A stretch of 64,000 nucleotides of DNA. Source: Rallus limicola (taxonomy: Eukaryota; Chordata; Aves; Gruiformes; Rallidae). Made by a program: the position numbers and the translations under genes. The stretch covers positions 17,366,661 to 17,430,660 of the forward strand of contig JAKCOZ010000021.1 in the NCBI GenBank assembly GCA_022605955.1. Direction: 5' to 3'. A model generated the notes under the pieces. That model had not been told where the DNA came from. It did not search any database and saw only the letters and a program-made list of their open reading frames with translations. Position 1 is the stretch's first letter; every line of letters begins with the position of its first letter. Shown here piece after piece: positions 47,001 through 56,484 of this stretch.

Positions 47001-47230
47001 CAAAATTTCCATGTACTGTAGAAGGAGACAGAGTCCCAGTGGTGCACATGAAAAGTATATTAGGGAAGACAGTTTGGGTCATCCCTGCTTCAGGTAAAGG
47101 TAAACCTATGTCGGGAATTGTTTTTGCTCAAGGACCTGGTTCTACTTGGTGGGTAATGCAGAAGGATGGAGAAACTCGATGTGTACCTCAAAGGGATTTG
47201 ATTTTAGGTGAGAATAGCCAATGTAATTAA
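44036..47230 (+). CDS. pol: Retroviral Pol: protease-RT-RNase H-integrase, intact
   Basis: This 1064-codon frame has no ATG at its start and is probably made as a Gag-Pol fusion by UAG readthrough. Numbering from the codon after UAG, the aspartic protease has its DTGA at 37-40. Reverse transcriptase follows, with its catalytic YIDD at 312-315 and LPQGW upstream. RNase H has acidic residues D622 (in FTDGS), E660 and D684 (in YTDS), plus a later DAH motif. Integrase has a zinc-binding H781, H786, C815, C818 set and catalytic D848, D907 and E943, with exactly 35 residues between the last two. All the key residues looked for are present. It stops at TAA 47228-47230. I see neither dUTPase nor chromodomain. 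Intact catalytic sites and near-identical LTRs suggest recent activity. Whether it is still active is unknown. Confidence 0.92.
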   Translation, partial: RGPASSQVEERDNRVYWTVWIRWPGMSDPQEYKALVDTGAQCTIMPSNHVGTEPVSISGVTGGSQQLTVLEAEVSLTGKDWEKHPIVTGPEAPCILGIDYLRRGYFKDPKGYRWAFGIAALETEGTEQLRALPGLSDDPSVVGLLKVEEQQVPIATTTVHRRQYRTNRDSLIPIHKLIRQLESQGVISRTRSPFNSPIWPVRKSDGEWRLTVDYRGLNEVTPGMSAAVPDMLELQYELESKAAKWYATIDIANAFFSIPLAPECRPQFAFTWRGIQYTWNRLPQGWKHSPTICHGLIQTTLEKGEAPEHLQYIDDIIVWGNTAEEVFEKGKRIIQILLEAGFAIKQSKVKGPTREIQFLGIKWQDGRRQIPMDIINKIAAMSPPSNKKETQAFLGVIGFWRMHVPNYSLIVSPLYHVTRKKNDFQWGPEQQQAFEQIKREIVHAVALGPVRTGTDVKNVLYTAAGENGPTWSLWQKAQGETRGRPLGFWSRAYKGSEANYTPTEKEILAAYEGVRAASEVIGTEAQLLLAPRLPVLGWMFKGKVPSTHHATDATWSKWVALITQRARIGNPNRPGIVEVITDWPEGKDFGMSPEDEEVTRAEEAPPYNKLPENEKRYALFTDGSCRLVGRQRRWKAAVWSPTRQVAEATEGKGESSQFAEVKAIQLALDIAEREKWPMLYLYTDSWMVANALWGWLQQWKKNNWQRRGKPIWAADLWQDIATRLERLVVKVRHVDAHVPKSRAMEEHQNNHQVDKAARIEVAQVDLDWQHKGELFIARWAHDSSGHQGRDATYRWARDRGVDLTMDAIAQVIHECETCAAIKQAKRLKPLWYGGRWMKYKYGEAWQIDYITLPQTRHGKRYVLTMVEATTGWLETYPVPHATARNTILGLERQVLWRHGTPERIESDNGTHFRNALIDTWAKEHGIEWVYHIPYHAPASGKIERYNGLLKTTLKAMGGGTFKHWDTNLAKATWLVNSRGSTNRAGPAQSKFPCTVEGDRVPVVHMKSILGKTVWVIPASGKGKPMSGIVFAQGPGSTWWVMQKDGETRCVPQRDLILGENSQCN

Positions 47231-47727
47231 TAAGGTAGAAATTGTATTATAATAAGTGCTAAATAACCCATTATAGTATATACATTATTACTTTAATTTC
47301 TGTATATATAATTGTTGTTGTGTGTTGTACCAATGGAGTTACAGCCGGAAACATACACGTCAATGAAGGAAGACTGCCACGATGATGGGATCAAGACCTA
47401 CCATCACAAGAACTTTTTCCTCTTCCCCTTTGAAAATGAACATTTTTGATTCACAGACCATGACCATGGACCATGTCAGATGCATTGGTCGAGAGCCCGA
47501 GATGCAGCATGCAACAATCCAATGGTGCATACTGACACCATGAGAGACTGTTACAACGAATGAAGCCTGAAAGTCATGGACTAAATCATTTACTCAACAA
47601 AACTCAGAAGAATGATCCATAGACTAAGGGAATAATACAGATATGTGTGTCTGAAACATTGGTTGTACCCAAAAGAAATGGTTGGATCTGGTCATGACGT
47701 AAATGGTATGGAATAAGGGGTGGATAA
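47231..47727 (+). other. Proviral 3' region with polypurine tract, no env
   Basis: These 497 bp lie between pol and the 3' LTR and hold no open frame of note. GGAATAAGGGGTGGATAA, at about 47710-47727 directly before the LTR, is the probable polypurine tract for plus-strand priming, though pyrimidines interrupt it. The absence of env looks original, since no remnant is visible. Confidence 0.75.
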
Positions 47728-48315
47728 TGTCCTGGTTTCAGTCAGGATAGAGTTAATTTCATTTGTAGCAGCGGATGGAATGCTGTGTTTGGGAGTTAAA
47801 ATGAAAACAGTGCTGATAACACCCTGATGTTTTTAGTTGCAGTCAGACAGTCAATGCCAGGACAGGCGCCCCAGATGGGCCAAAGAGAGTATTCCATGCC
47901 AATTACGTCCTGCCCAGGATAAAGGGGGGCTGATGGGAGGAAGAAGGGGCGGTTCCGGGACGCGAGCGGCCGGGACGCGAGGGTCTTGGGGGACGGTCGG
48001 GTTCCGGGACGGCTCTGGGTGGTACGGCCTGAGTTGTGTGGTTCGGTGAGAAACTGCATTGTGTATCAATATTTTCATATTCTTTTGCTCTATAGTCCTG
48101 TTAGCATTGTATATATTTTATTTTCCTGTTATCTTAGTAAACTATCCTTATCCCAACCCACGGGCCTCTTAGTTTCTTGGTTTTGGAGTTATTTGCCCCT
48201 TCCTTTTCCCTTCCCTTGTTTCCCCCCTCCCCTTTTTCCCTTTTCTCCTGCTCTTTTACTTTAAGGAGCAGGCAGCTGCGTGGATCTCGGCCCAAGCCGG
48301 GGTGAAACCACGACA
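47728..48315 (+). repeat. 3' LTR (588 bp)
   Basis: It has the same length and sequence as the 5' LTR apart from one base, C at 47869 against A at 41509. Confidence 0.95.
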
Positions 48316-48320
48316 CCCCG
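48316..48320 (+). other. Target site duplication, right (CCCCG)
   Basis: This is the second copy of the 5-bp duplication. It is followed at once by GGAAAGTGG of the interrupted minisatellite unit. Confidence 0.92.
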
Positions 48321-50315
48321 GAAAGTGGTGACCCTGTGACTTTGCTTCCGGGTGCTTTTGGTTCCGGGCTGTGCTTCACTGAAAATTTTTCCCCCGGAAA
48401 GAGGTGACCCTGTGACTTTGGTTCCGGGTGCTTTCGGTTCCAGGCTGTGCTGCACTGAAAACCTTCCCTCGGACAATGTGACCCTGTGACTTTGGTTCCG
48501 GGTGCTTTTGGTTCCGGGCTGTGCTGCACTGAAAACCTTCCCTAGGACATTGTGACCCTGTGACTTTGGTTCCGGGTGCTTTTGGTTCCGGGCTGTGCTG
48601 CACTGAAAACTGTTCCCCCGGAAAGAAGTGACCCTATAACTTTGGTTCTGAGTGCTTTTGGTTCCGGGCTGTGCTGCACTGAAAACAGTTCCCCCGCAAA
48701 GAGGTGAACCTGTGACTTTGGTTCCGAGTGCTTTTCGTTCCAGGCTATGCTTCGCTGAAAACAGTTCCCCCGGAAAGTGGTGACCCTGTGACTTTGGTTC
48801 CGGGTGCTTTTGGTTCCGGGCTGTGCTTCACTGAAAACTGTTCCCCCGGAAAGAGGTGACCCTGTGACTTTGGTTCCGGGTGCTTTCGGTTTCGGGCTGT
48901 GCTGCACTGAAAACCTTCCCTCGGACAATGTGACCCTGTGACTTTGGTTCCGGGTGCTTTTGGTTCCGGGCTGTGCTGCACTGAAAACAGTTCCCCCGGA
49001 AAGAAGTGACCCTATAACTTTGGTTCCGAGTGCTTTTGGTTCCGGGCTGTGCTGCACTGAAAACAGTTCCCCCGCAAAGAAGTGAACCTGTGACTCTGGT
49101 TCCGAGTGCTTTTCGTTCCGGGCTATGCTTCGCTGAAAACAGTTCCCCCGGAAAGTGGTGACCCTGTGACTTTGGTTCCGGGTGCTTTCGGTTCCGGGCT
49201 GTGCTGCACTGAAAACAGTTCCCCCGCAAAGAAGTGAACCTGTGACTTTGGTTCCGGGTGCTTTTGGTTCCGGGCTGTGCTGCACTGAAAACCTTCCCTC
49301 GGACAATGTGACCCTGTGACTTTGGTTCCGGGTGCTTTCGGTTCCGGGCTGTGCTGCACTGAAAACTGTTCCACCGGAAAGAAGTGACCCTATAACTTTG
49401 GTTCTGAGTGCTTTTGGTTCCGGGCTGTGCTGCACTGAAAACAGTTCCCCCGCAAAGAAGTGAACCTGTGACTTTGGTTCCGAGTGCTTTTCGTTCCGGG
49501 ATATGCTTCGCTGAAAACAGTTCCCCCGGAAAGTGGTGACCCTGTGACTTTGGTTCCGGGTGCTTTTGGTTCCGGTCTGTGCTTCACTGAAAACTGTTCC
49601 CCCGGAAAGAGGTGACCCTGTGACTTTGGTTCCGGGTGCTTTCGGTTCCGGGCTGTGCTGCACTGAAAACCTTCCCTCGGACAATGTTACCCTGTGACTT
49701 TGGTTCCGGGTGCTTTTGGTTCCGGGCTGTGCTTCACTGAAAATTGTTCCCCCGGAAAGAGGTGACCCTGTGACTTTGGTTCCGGGTGGTTTTGGTTCCG
49801 GGCTGTGCTGCACTGAAAACCTTCCCACAGAAAATGTGACCCTGTGACTTTGTTTCCGATTGCTTTCGGTTCCGGGCTGTGCTGCACTGAAAACAGTTCC
49901 CTCGCAAAGAATGTGACCCTGTGAATTTGGTGCGGGGTGCTTTTGGTTCCGGGGTGTGCTGCACTGAAAACCTTCCCTCGGATAATGTGACCCTGTGACT
50001 TTGGTTCCGGGTGCTTTTGGTTCCGGGCTGTGCTTCACTGAAAATTGTTCCCCCGGAAAGAGGTGACCCTGTGACTTTGGTTCCGGGTGCTTTCGGTTCC
50101 GGGCTGTGCTGCACTGAAAACCTTCCCTCGGAAAATGTGACCCTGTGACTTTGGTTCCGGGTGCTTTTGGTTCCGGGCTGTGCTTCACTGAAAATTGTTC
50201 CTCCGGAAAGAGGTGACCCTGTGACTTTGGTTCCGGGTGCTTTCGGTTCCGGGCTGTGCTGCACTGAAAACCTTCCCTCGGACAATGTGACCCTGTGACT
50301 TTGGTTCCGGGTGCT
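48316..50315. repeat. 74/76-bp minisatellite array, right part
   Basis: The same units continue after the provirus for about 2 kb and stop at GGTTCCGGGTGCTGCATAAA, about 50301-50320. Left and right parts belong to one array of about 19.8 kb split by the provirus. Confidence 0.95.
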
Positions 50316-50436
50316 GCATAAACTGCAGGGTGGAAACACCTCAGATGCTGTTAAATCTAGTAGGAAAAAGTGTGCCCAGCTCCTGTCCTGCCAGTTCCAT
50401 CCCACCATCAGCCACAGCGCAGAAGGACCAAGGGGT

Positions 50437-50469
50437 CCTAACCCTAACCCTAACCCTAACCCTAACCCT
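50437..50469 (+). repeat. Interstitial telomeric repeat (CCCTAA)n
   Basis: About five and a half perfect CCCTAA units lie inside the window. They join a CCAGTCCC minisatellite directly and are followed by more than 13 kb of other DNA, so this is not a chromosome end. Confidence 0.95.
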
Positions 50470-50935
50470 TCCAGTCCCTCCCAGTCCCTCTCAGTCCCTC
50501 CCAGTCCCCTCCCAGTCCCTCCCAGTCCCCTTTCAATGCCTCCCATTCCCCTCCCAGTCCCTCCATGTCCACTCACAGTCGCTCACAGTGTCTTTCAGTT
50601 GCCTCCTAGTCCCCACCCAATGTCTCCCAGTGCCTCTCAGTGTCTTCCAGTGCCTCCCAGTCCCCACCCAGTCTCTCCCTGTCCCTCCCAGTCCCCTCCC
50701 AGTGCCCTCCCAGTCCCCTCCCAGTCCCTCCCAGTCAACTTTTATTGTTTCCCACTCTCTTTCCAGTCCCTCCCAGTGCCACCCAGTGCCTCTTAGTGCC
50801 TTCCAGTCCCCTCTTAGTGGCCTCCCAGTGTCTCCCAGTGACTCCCAGTTCCCTCCCAGTCCCTCCCAGTGTTTCTCAATCTCCTCACAGATCTCCCAGC
50901 TCCCCCAGTCCCCTTCCAGTCAAATATCTAAATGG
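50470..50935 (+). repeat. CCCAGTCCCT minisatellite
   Basis: Imperfect 10-11 bp units of CCCAGTCCCTC and variants run from the telomeric tract to about 50935. The Pro/Ser-rich open frames here and in the mirrored array at 53.5-54.6 kb come from this composition and are not genes. Confidence 0.9.
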
Positions 50936-52905
50936 TTTTTTTCAAAAATTAAGTATTAACATTTTGATTTACAAAAAATTAAATTTCAAAAGTTTTTCAG
51001 TTGAAGATTTAAAATTTTTTGTTTTAATTTTTAACACCTCCCCCCTGAGAATTTGGGAGCTTTTACTACAGAATTTGAGATTTCTTGTCAAAAATGTGTA
51101 AATTCTTCATTAAATTTTCAATTTTCTGCCAAATTTATCAGATTTTGCAGCAAATTTTGCAATTTTTTCAGACTCAAGTTGAAATTCAGAGTTTTGGCTA
51201 AAAATTTCTCCATTTTTCATTAAGTTTATAATTTTGCCCCAAATTGTGAATTTTTCTTGAAACTTTCAAAGCAGCAAAACATTTTCCTGATGTGGAAATA
51301 AAAAAGTTTCCTCTGAACTTTGGAATTTTGAAGAAAATTCTGAGCATTCTCAGAAAATCTGGATTTTTTTTCATTTTTCTCAACATTTTAAAAAATTTGA
51401 AAAATTTTTTTAAACTGTCAACCAAAATTTTGAAGTTTCCACCTCAAATGTTGGCATATTTCCCCAAATTGTCTAAATTTTCCCTAATGTGTCAGTATTT
51501 TTCTTCTAGGAATTGGAAATTTCCCTTAAAATTCTCTTTCCCAACATTCTTGAAATTTCACCCCAAAGTTTGAATTTTATTCTTAAAATTTGAAAAATTT
51601 TCCAAGAAAATTTAGAAATTTTGTCTGAAAAATGGAATTATTTCCCCAGATTTGATTTTCCTCCTAAAATTTTCTGAATATTTTTCTTCAAAATTTTCTG
51701 AACATTTTACACAAAATGTAGACATTTCCAAAAACTTCTCCAGAATTTCAAAAAATTTCCCCTAAATTTAGACTTTTTTCACTAAAATTACTGAAATTGT
51801 AAAAAAAATTCTGAAATTTCCAAACAATTTCTGATAATTTCCATTAAATTCCAACATTTCCCCGAATTCCAAAAAAAATCCTGTAAAATCTCTGCATTTC
51901 TCTCCAAAACATTGACATTTCAACCAATTTATTGCCATTTCCTCACTTTTTTTCTAAAATTCCCCCAAACATTTCTAATTTGAGAAAACTTTCTCAATGA
52001 TCTGGCAAAATTCTGAAATTTCTACAAAAATACTTGAAATTTCACCCCAAATGTTCAATTTGAAAAACTTTCCAAGAAAGTTTTGACATTTCTTCTGAAA
52101 AACTGAAATTTTTTCCCCAAATTTGATTTTACTCCTAAAATATTCTGAAAATTTTTCTGCAAATTTTCCAAAATATTTTACTCAAAATGTAGACATTTCA
52201 AAAAAAATTCTGCAGAAGTTGAACAAATTTCCCATAAAATTTGGAGTTTTTCCTAAAATTTCTGAAATTTAACCAAAAATTCTAACATTTCCACCCAACT
52301 TTTTAAAATTTCCACCACAATTTCAATGTTTCCCAAAATTCTGAAATTCATTCTAAACTTTCTACAATTTCCCAAAATTTGAGATTTCCACAAAATTAGT
52401 ATTTTCCCCCCAAAACATTTGAATTAGTCCCAAATTTTAAAGTATTTTTCTCCAAATGTCAAGTATTTTTCTCCGAAATTACACTATTTTCCCAAACATT
52501 TGAAGTTCCCACAAAATCCAATATTTCCTCTATAATTTTCCCACAAACATCCAAAAAAATCCCCAAAAATCTGAAATTTCCTTTCTAATTTTCTAAAATC
52601 ACATCATATTTTGTATATTTCTATTAAAATTCTGAAGTTTCTTTAATTTTTTAATTTTTTCTGTAAAATCTCTGCATTCCTTTCCAAACTTTTCAAGTTT
52701 CAACCAATTCATAGACATTTCCTCAATTTTTTAAAAAATTCCCCCAAAATAATGAAATTTGAGAAAACCGTCTCAATTTTCTGGCAAAATTCTGAAATTT
52801 CCATGAAAAATCGTGACCGTAAATTTCAAAATTTCCCACATAAATTTAAATTTTCTGTCCTAAAATAATGTAAATTCCTCTAAAGTTTGAAATTTCTCCA
52901 AACCC
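50936..52905. repeat. AT-rich degenerate tandem repeat, no gene
   Basis: Nearly 2 kb consist of short motifs such as AAAATTCTGAAATTTCC, in variable order, with A-runs and T-runs. The motifs AAATTT and GAAATTTC recur. Spacing is irregular, so it is either a very old minisatellite or low-complexity DNA. I see no gene. Confidence 0.75.
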
Positions 52906-53174
52906 TCCCAGCCCGCGCTTCCCCTCTCACTCAGCATCCAGCAGGGACACTGCTAGAGATGGGAGAAAGGACATTAGGGAGCGGCCAGGACAGGGGGAGG
53001 GGCAGCAGGGATGGATATGATGGGGAAGGGAGGACCTGGGAAGGGAGGAGAGAGAGAGGAAAGCGAGATCAGAGGCAGCATGATGAGCCCCAAATATATA
53101 GCCCATCGCCCAGACAGGCCACTCCCCCAGCCTAAGACCCTCCACAAAGAGACCATCCTAAGATGAGACCCTCT
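52906..53174. other. Unique GC-rich spacer, no gene seen
   Basis: About 270 bp of moderately GC-rich, purine-rich DNA separate the AT-rich tract from the inverted repeat. Short open frames are present but nothing recognisable. Confidence 0.5.
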
Positions 53175-53383
53175 CCCTCAGACACAGGGTCACAGGGGCT
53201 GCTTGTAGGTGCCATGGGGCGGTTTCAGGCCATGGATGTCTTTTGGTGCTGGCCGCTTCGGTTTGGGAGCTATTGCTGGACGTTCGGCATGTTTGGAAGG
53301 GAAGGCCTTTTCAGCCAATAAAATGGCCGCTCCCGCCGAGGTAAATCCATAGGGAAGTTTTTTTTGGAGGCTTCCTAACACTC
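53175..53383 (+). repeat. Inverted repeat, left arm
   Basis: From CCCTCAGACACAGGGT to GGAGGCTTCCTAACAC this arm matches the reverse complement of 54600-54806, with small gaps. It includes the shared ATGTCTTTTGGTGCTGGCC and AAAATGGCCGCTCCCG segments. Confidence 0.85.
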
Positions 53384-54599
53384 CAAGCCCCATCCCAGTC
53401 CCTCACTGTGCCTCTCATTCCCTGCCCAGTCTCCACCCAGTGCCTTCCCAATCTCCTCCTAGTCTTATTCCACTGCCTCCCAGTCCTCTCCCAGTCCCTC
53501 ATGTCCTCCACCAGAAATAGGAGGGGACTGGGAAGGGATAGGGAGGGGACTTGGATGTAGTGAAAGGGGACTGGGAGGGGACTGGCTCAGAACTGGGAGG
53601 CACTTGAATGGGAGTGGGAGGGGAGCGGAAGGGGAGCGGGAGGGGAGTGGGAGGGCACCTTGATTAGCCATGGAGGAGACTGAGAGGAGACAGGGAGGGG
53701 ACTAGGAGGGACTGGGAGGGGACTGGGAGGGACTGGGAGGGGACTGGGCAGTGACTGGTAGGGAACTGGGAGGGGAATGAGACCGAATAGGGAGGGGACT
53801 GGGTGGGAACTGGGAGGGGTCTGGGCAGGGAGTGGGAGGGGATGGGGAGGGGACTGGGAGGGACTGGTATATGATGGGGAGGGAGAGGGAGGGAACTGGG
53901 AGGCACTGGGATGGGCTGGGAGTGGACTGGGAAGGTACTGGGAGGGGACTGGAAGGGACTGTGGGGGAATTGGAAGGAACTGGGAGGCACTGGGAGAAGA
54001 CGGGGAGGGACTGCGAGGGAACTGGGAGGTACTGGGGGGCACTGGGAGGGGACTGTGAGGCACTGTGTCGGACTGGGAAGGGACTTAGAAGGGCCTGGAA
54101 TGGGACTGGGAGGGGATTGGGAGGGGACAGGGAGGGGACTGGGAGGGACTAGGTGGGGGCTGGGAGGGACTGGGAGGGTACCTGGATTGGTCAGGGAGGA
54201 GACTGGGAGGAGACAGGGAGGGGACTAGGAGGGACTGGGAGGGACAGGGAGGGACCTGGAGGCACTTGGAATGGCCGGGGAGGACTGGGAGGGGACTGGG
54301 CAGTGACTGGTAGGGAACTGGGAGGGGACTTTTAGGGGACTGGGAGGGGACTGGGAGGGGACTGGGAGGCACCAGGAAGGGCTGGGAGGGTACTGGGAGG
54401 GACCTGGGAGGCACTGGGAGGGACTGGGAGAGGAGGGGGAGGGACTGGGAGGGAATTTGAAGGGACTGGGAGGGAATAGGGAGGGGACTGGGAGGGACTG
54501 AGATGGACTGGTAGAGGACTGGGAGGGGCCTGGGACAGAAATGGGAGGGAAATGGGAGGGCACTGGGAGGGACTGAGAGGGACTGGGAGGGGACTGGGA
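53384..54599. repeat. Minisatellite that changes strand at about 53510
   Basis: The first part reads CCCAGTCCCTC on the plus strand. From about 53515 the motif appears as GGGACTGGGAGG to 54599. The array thus switches orientation inside the inverted repeat, as expected after a fold-back or inverted duplication. The right part is much longer. The Gly/Arg/Trp-rich and Pro/Ser-rich open frames in it are products of composition. Confidence 0.88.
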
Positions 54600-54806
54600 G
54601 TATTAGGAAACCTCCTAATACAATTTACCAAGGGATTTTTCTTGCCGGGAGCGGCCATTTTCTCTGCCCAATGGGCCTTTTATTCCCAACATGGCGAACG
54701 TCCAGCAATGGCTCCCAAACCAGAGCAGTCAGCACCAAAAGACATCCATGGCCTGAAACGGCCCCAAGGCACCTTGAAGCAGCCCCTGTGACCCTGGGTC
54801 TCAGGG
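54600..54806 (-). repeat. Inverted repeat, right arm
   Basis: This is the mirror copy of 53175-53383. A third, partial copy in the same orientation as this arm follows at about 54872-54950 and matches the left arm even better in AACATGCCGAACG. The region thus has one inverted and one direct duplication. Confidence 0.85.
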
Positions 54807-54950
54807 CTTTATTCTGCGGAGAAAACCTCTTCATGTCCCTCAGCCTGGGATTTTTCTAGCCGGAGCAGCCTTCCCTTCCAAACATGCCGAACGTCCAGCA
54901 ATGGCTCCCAAACCAGAGCAGCCAGCACCAAAAGACATACATGGCCTGAA

Positions 54951-55288
54951 ATCTCCCTCTGGGCTCAGAGGTCTCTCCAGCCTAGAAAAATCCCCAGGAC
55001 AGTAGTATTAGGGGAGTAGTATTAGGGGGGTTCCCCAGAAGCGGCTGTCCCTGTTCCCCAGGATTAGAGGGTCTTCCCGTGGTCTCCTCATGCTTACATA
55101 CCTGGTTTGATCATCAGTATGGATGTTTAGCAGAGTAGAAATTGTTTTCAGCAGGAATCCCTTTCTGCAGTCAGCATCCCTTCTCTGATAAACAGCTCTG
55201 GTCAGAAGAGCCAGACCTGCTCCTCCAGCTGCTTTTAATCCTTCTGCAATCAGGAACCTCCCTCTTTCAGGCAGGTGTGGTAGGGGCA
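54951..55288. other. Unique sequence upstream of promoter-like site
   Basis: No repeat or gene is recognised here. A short duplication of GGGGAGTAGTATTAGG lies near 55010-55028. Confidence 0.4.
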
Positions 55289-55336
55289 GGGGGCGGGGCC
55301 TGGGGTATATAAGGTACTTGCCTTGCCCAGGGCAGC
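55289..55336 (+). promoter_or_regulatory. GC box plus TATA box, candidate core promoter
   Basis: GGGGGCGGGGCC at 55289-55300 is followed by TATATAAG at 55306-55313. A start site would be expected near 55335-55345. About 100 bp later comes a strong donor, TTTTCAG|GTAAGC, with GT at 55433. Box spacing and donor fit a short non-coding first exon on the plus strand. The source gene is not recognised, and it could also be the LTR of an old element. Confidence 0.5.
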
Positions 55337-55731
55337 TCATTCTGCTTTGTGTCTCCTGTTGTATTGTTCTGGTTTTCATTTTGCAGTTGGAGTCTTGGAG
55401 TCACTGCCGTTGTTTTGGTTCATTCTTTTCAGGTAAGCGTTTTGTAAGTAGCTAAGAGTGACCAGCGTCTCCCTAATCAAAAGTACTTATCAATGTAGTC
55501 TTGCCCATGTTTGGCTCGTTTATTTTGTGTTGCCTTTTCAGTGTCTTTTTAAGGCAACTCAGTCCTATATAATTGCTGTTGAGGGTTTTTTCCTGGATAC
55601 GTGGCATTTTACCAGCACTCCTGACTTTGCACTAAATAGACTCTTGGGGGGGGTTCAACAACTTTGGACTTTAACTTGCCAGCTGTTAGCACCAGTTCTG
55701 TTACAAGCCCTAACGATCAGCTCGTCTAGCT

Positions 55732-55763
55732 AGTGTTTGAGTAAGCTTCTTGCTTACATATAG
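55732..55763 (+). repeat. 32-bp direct repeat, left copy
   Basis: AGTGTTTGAGTAAGCTTC and the bases that follow recur at 56453-56484 with two mismatches. The pair flanks the G-rich tract. Confidence 0.85.
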
Positions 55764-56452
55764 AGGGTTCAGGGGGGTGGTGGGGGGGGGGTCGGGGGAG
55801 TTTGGGAGGCTTAGGAGCTGTTTTGGGGGGGTCCGAGGGGGTCTCGGGGGGGTAAAGGGGGTCTCGGAGGGTTCTGGGAGGGTACAGGGGAGCTAGGAGG
55901 TGCCGGGGGGGTCCCAGGGGAGGGTTTTGGGATTCTGGGGGGGTTCTGGGAGGGTCGGGTGTCCCAGACAGGGGTCGAGTGGGGTTTTGGGAGGTGCAGG
56001 GGGGCTGTGAGCAGTTTTGGGGGCGTAGAGGGGGCCTAGGAGGTGCTGGGGAAGGTCCTGGGGTTCCTAGGAGGGGTTCCAGGGGGGTCTGGGGGGAGTT
56101 TGGCAGGAAGAGAGGGGTAGGAGGTGCTAGGAAGGTCCTGAGGAGGGGTTTGGGGGAGGGTCTGAGGGGCAGGGAGGGTGTTTTGGGCAATTGGGGCGTT
56201 CCTGGGGGGGGGCGTTGAGGGAGAGCTGGGGTTTTGCGGTAGTACAGGGGGGCTGGGAGGGGTTTTTGGGGGATGTGGGTTGCTGGGGGGGTCTCTGCAT
56301 GTCTCGGGGGGGGGGTCCTAAGCTCCCCCCCTCCCCAGGACCCCTTCTGCGAGCGGCAGGGGGAGTTTGTCTGCAGCAGGAGGGGGTGACAGGGGGGTTT
56401 GTGAGGGACCCCTACCTCTGCCCCCCCTCTGCAGCCTGTGAGTCTTTTAGCC
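55764..56452 (+). repeat. G-rich low-complexity tract between direct repeats
   Basis: Runs of four to eight G separated by TTCTGGGAGGGTC-like words fill most of this stretch. A strong acceptor, CCCCCCTCTGCAG, ends at about 56434 just before the second direct repeat. The 250-codon open frame on the other strand is Pro-rich and follows from the composition. G-quadruplexes are likely on the plus strand. Confidence 0.8.
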
Positions 56453-56484
56453 AGCGTTTGAGTAAGCTTCTTGCTCACATATAG
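56453..56484 (+). repeat. 32-bp direct repeat, right copy
   Basis: This is the second copy of the repeat at 55732-55763. It differs by two T-to-C changes. Confidence 0.85.

Larger units (their letters stand above)
41368..48315 (+). mobile_element. Young ERVL-like provirus without env, plus strand
   Basis: This is a complete LTR-gag-pol-LTR element of 6948 bp inserted into the minisatellite. It has two 588-bp LTRs, a Lys-type primer binding site, open gag, open pol and a 5-bp target duplication. No envelope frame exists between pol and the 3' LTR. Gag has no Cys-His zinc knuckle and pol has the order protease, RT, RNase H, integrase. Absent env, a knuckle-free Gag and a 5-bp duplication together fit class III (ERVL, spuma-related) elements. 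That class assignment is inference. The LTRs differ at one position, which argues for a recent insertion. Such elements are expected to copy themselves within cells and not to form infectious particles. Confidence 0.93.

Noticed and set aside
47231..47727. Possible env remnant
   Set aside because: No open frame longer than a few dozen codons and no signal peptide, cleavage site or membrane segment is visible.
48134..50576. Minus-strand open frames of 130-550 codons after the provirus
   Set aside because: They have the same cause as in the left part of the array. Some even run into the LTR or the CCAGTCCC minisatellite.
50311..51101. Pro/Ser-rich frames of 150-210 codons
   Set aside because: They are translations of the CCAGTCCC minisatellite. 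They run into AT-rich junk and carry no domain.
53587..54563. Pro/Ser-rich and Gly/Arg/Trp-rich frames on both strands
   Set aside because: They come from the GGGACTGGG minisatellite composition and occur in several frames at once.
55726..56478. 250-codon Pro-rich minus-strand frame
   Set aside because: It follows from the G-rich tract on the plus strand, with no start context or domain.
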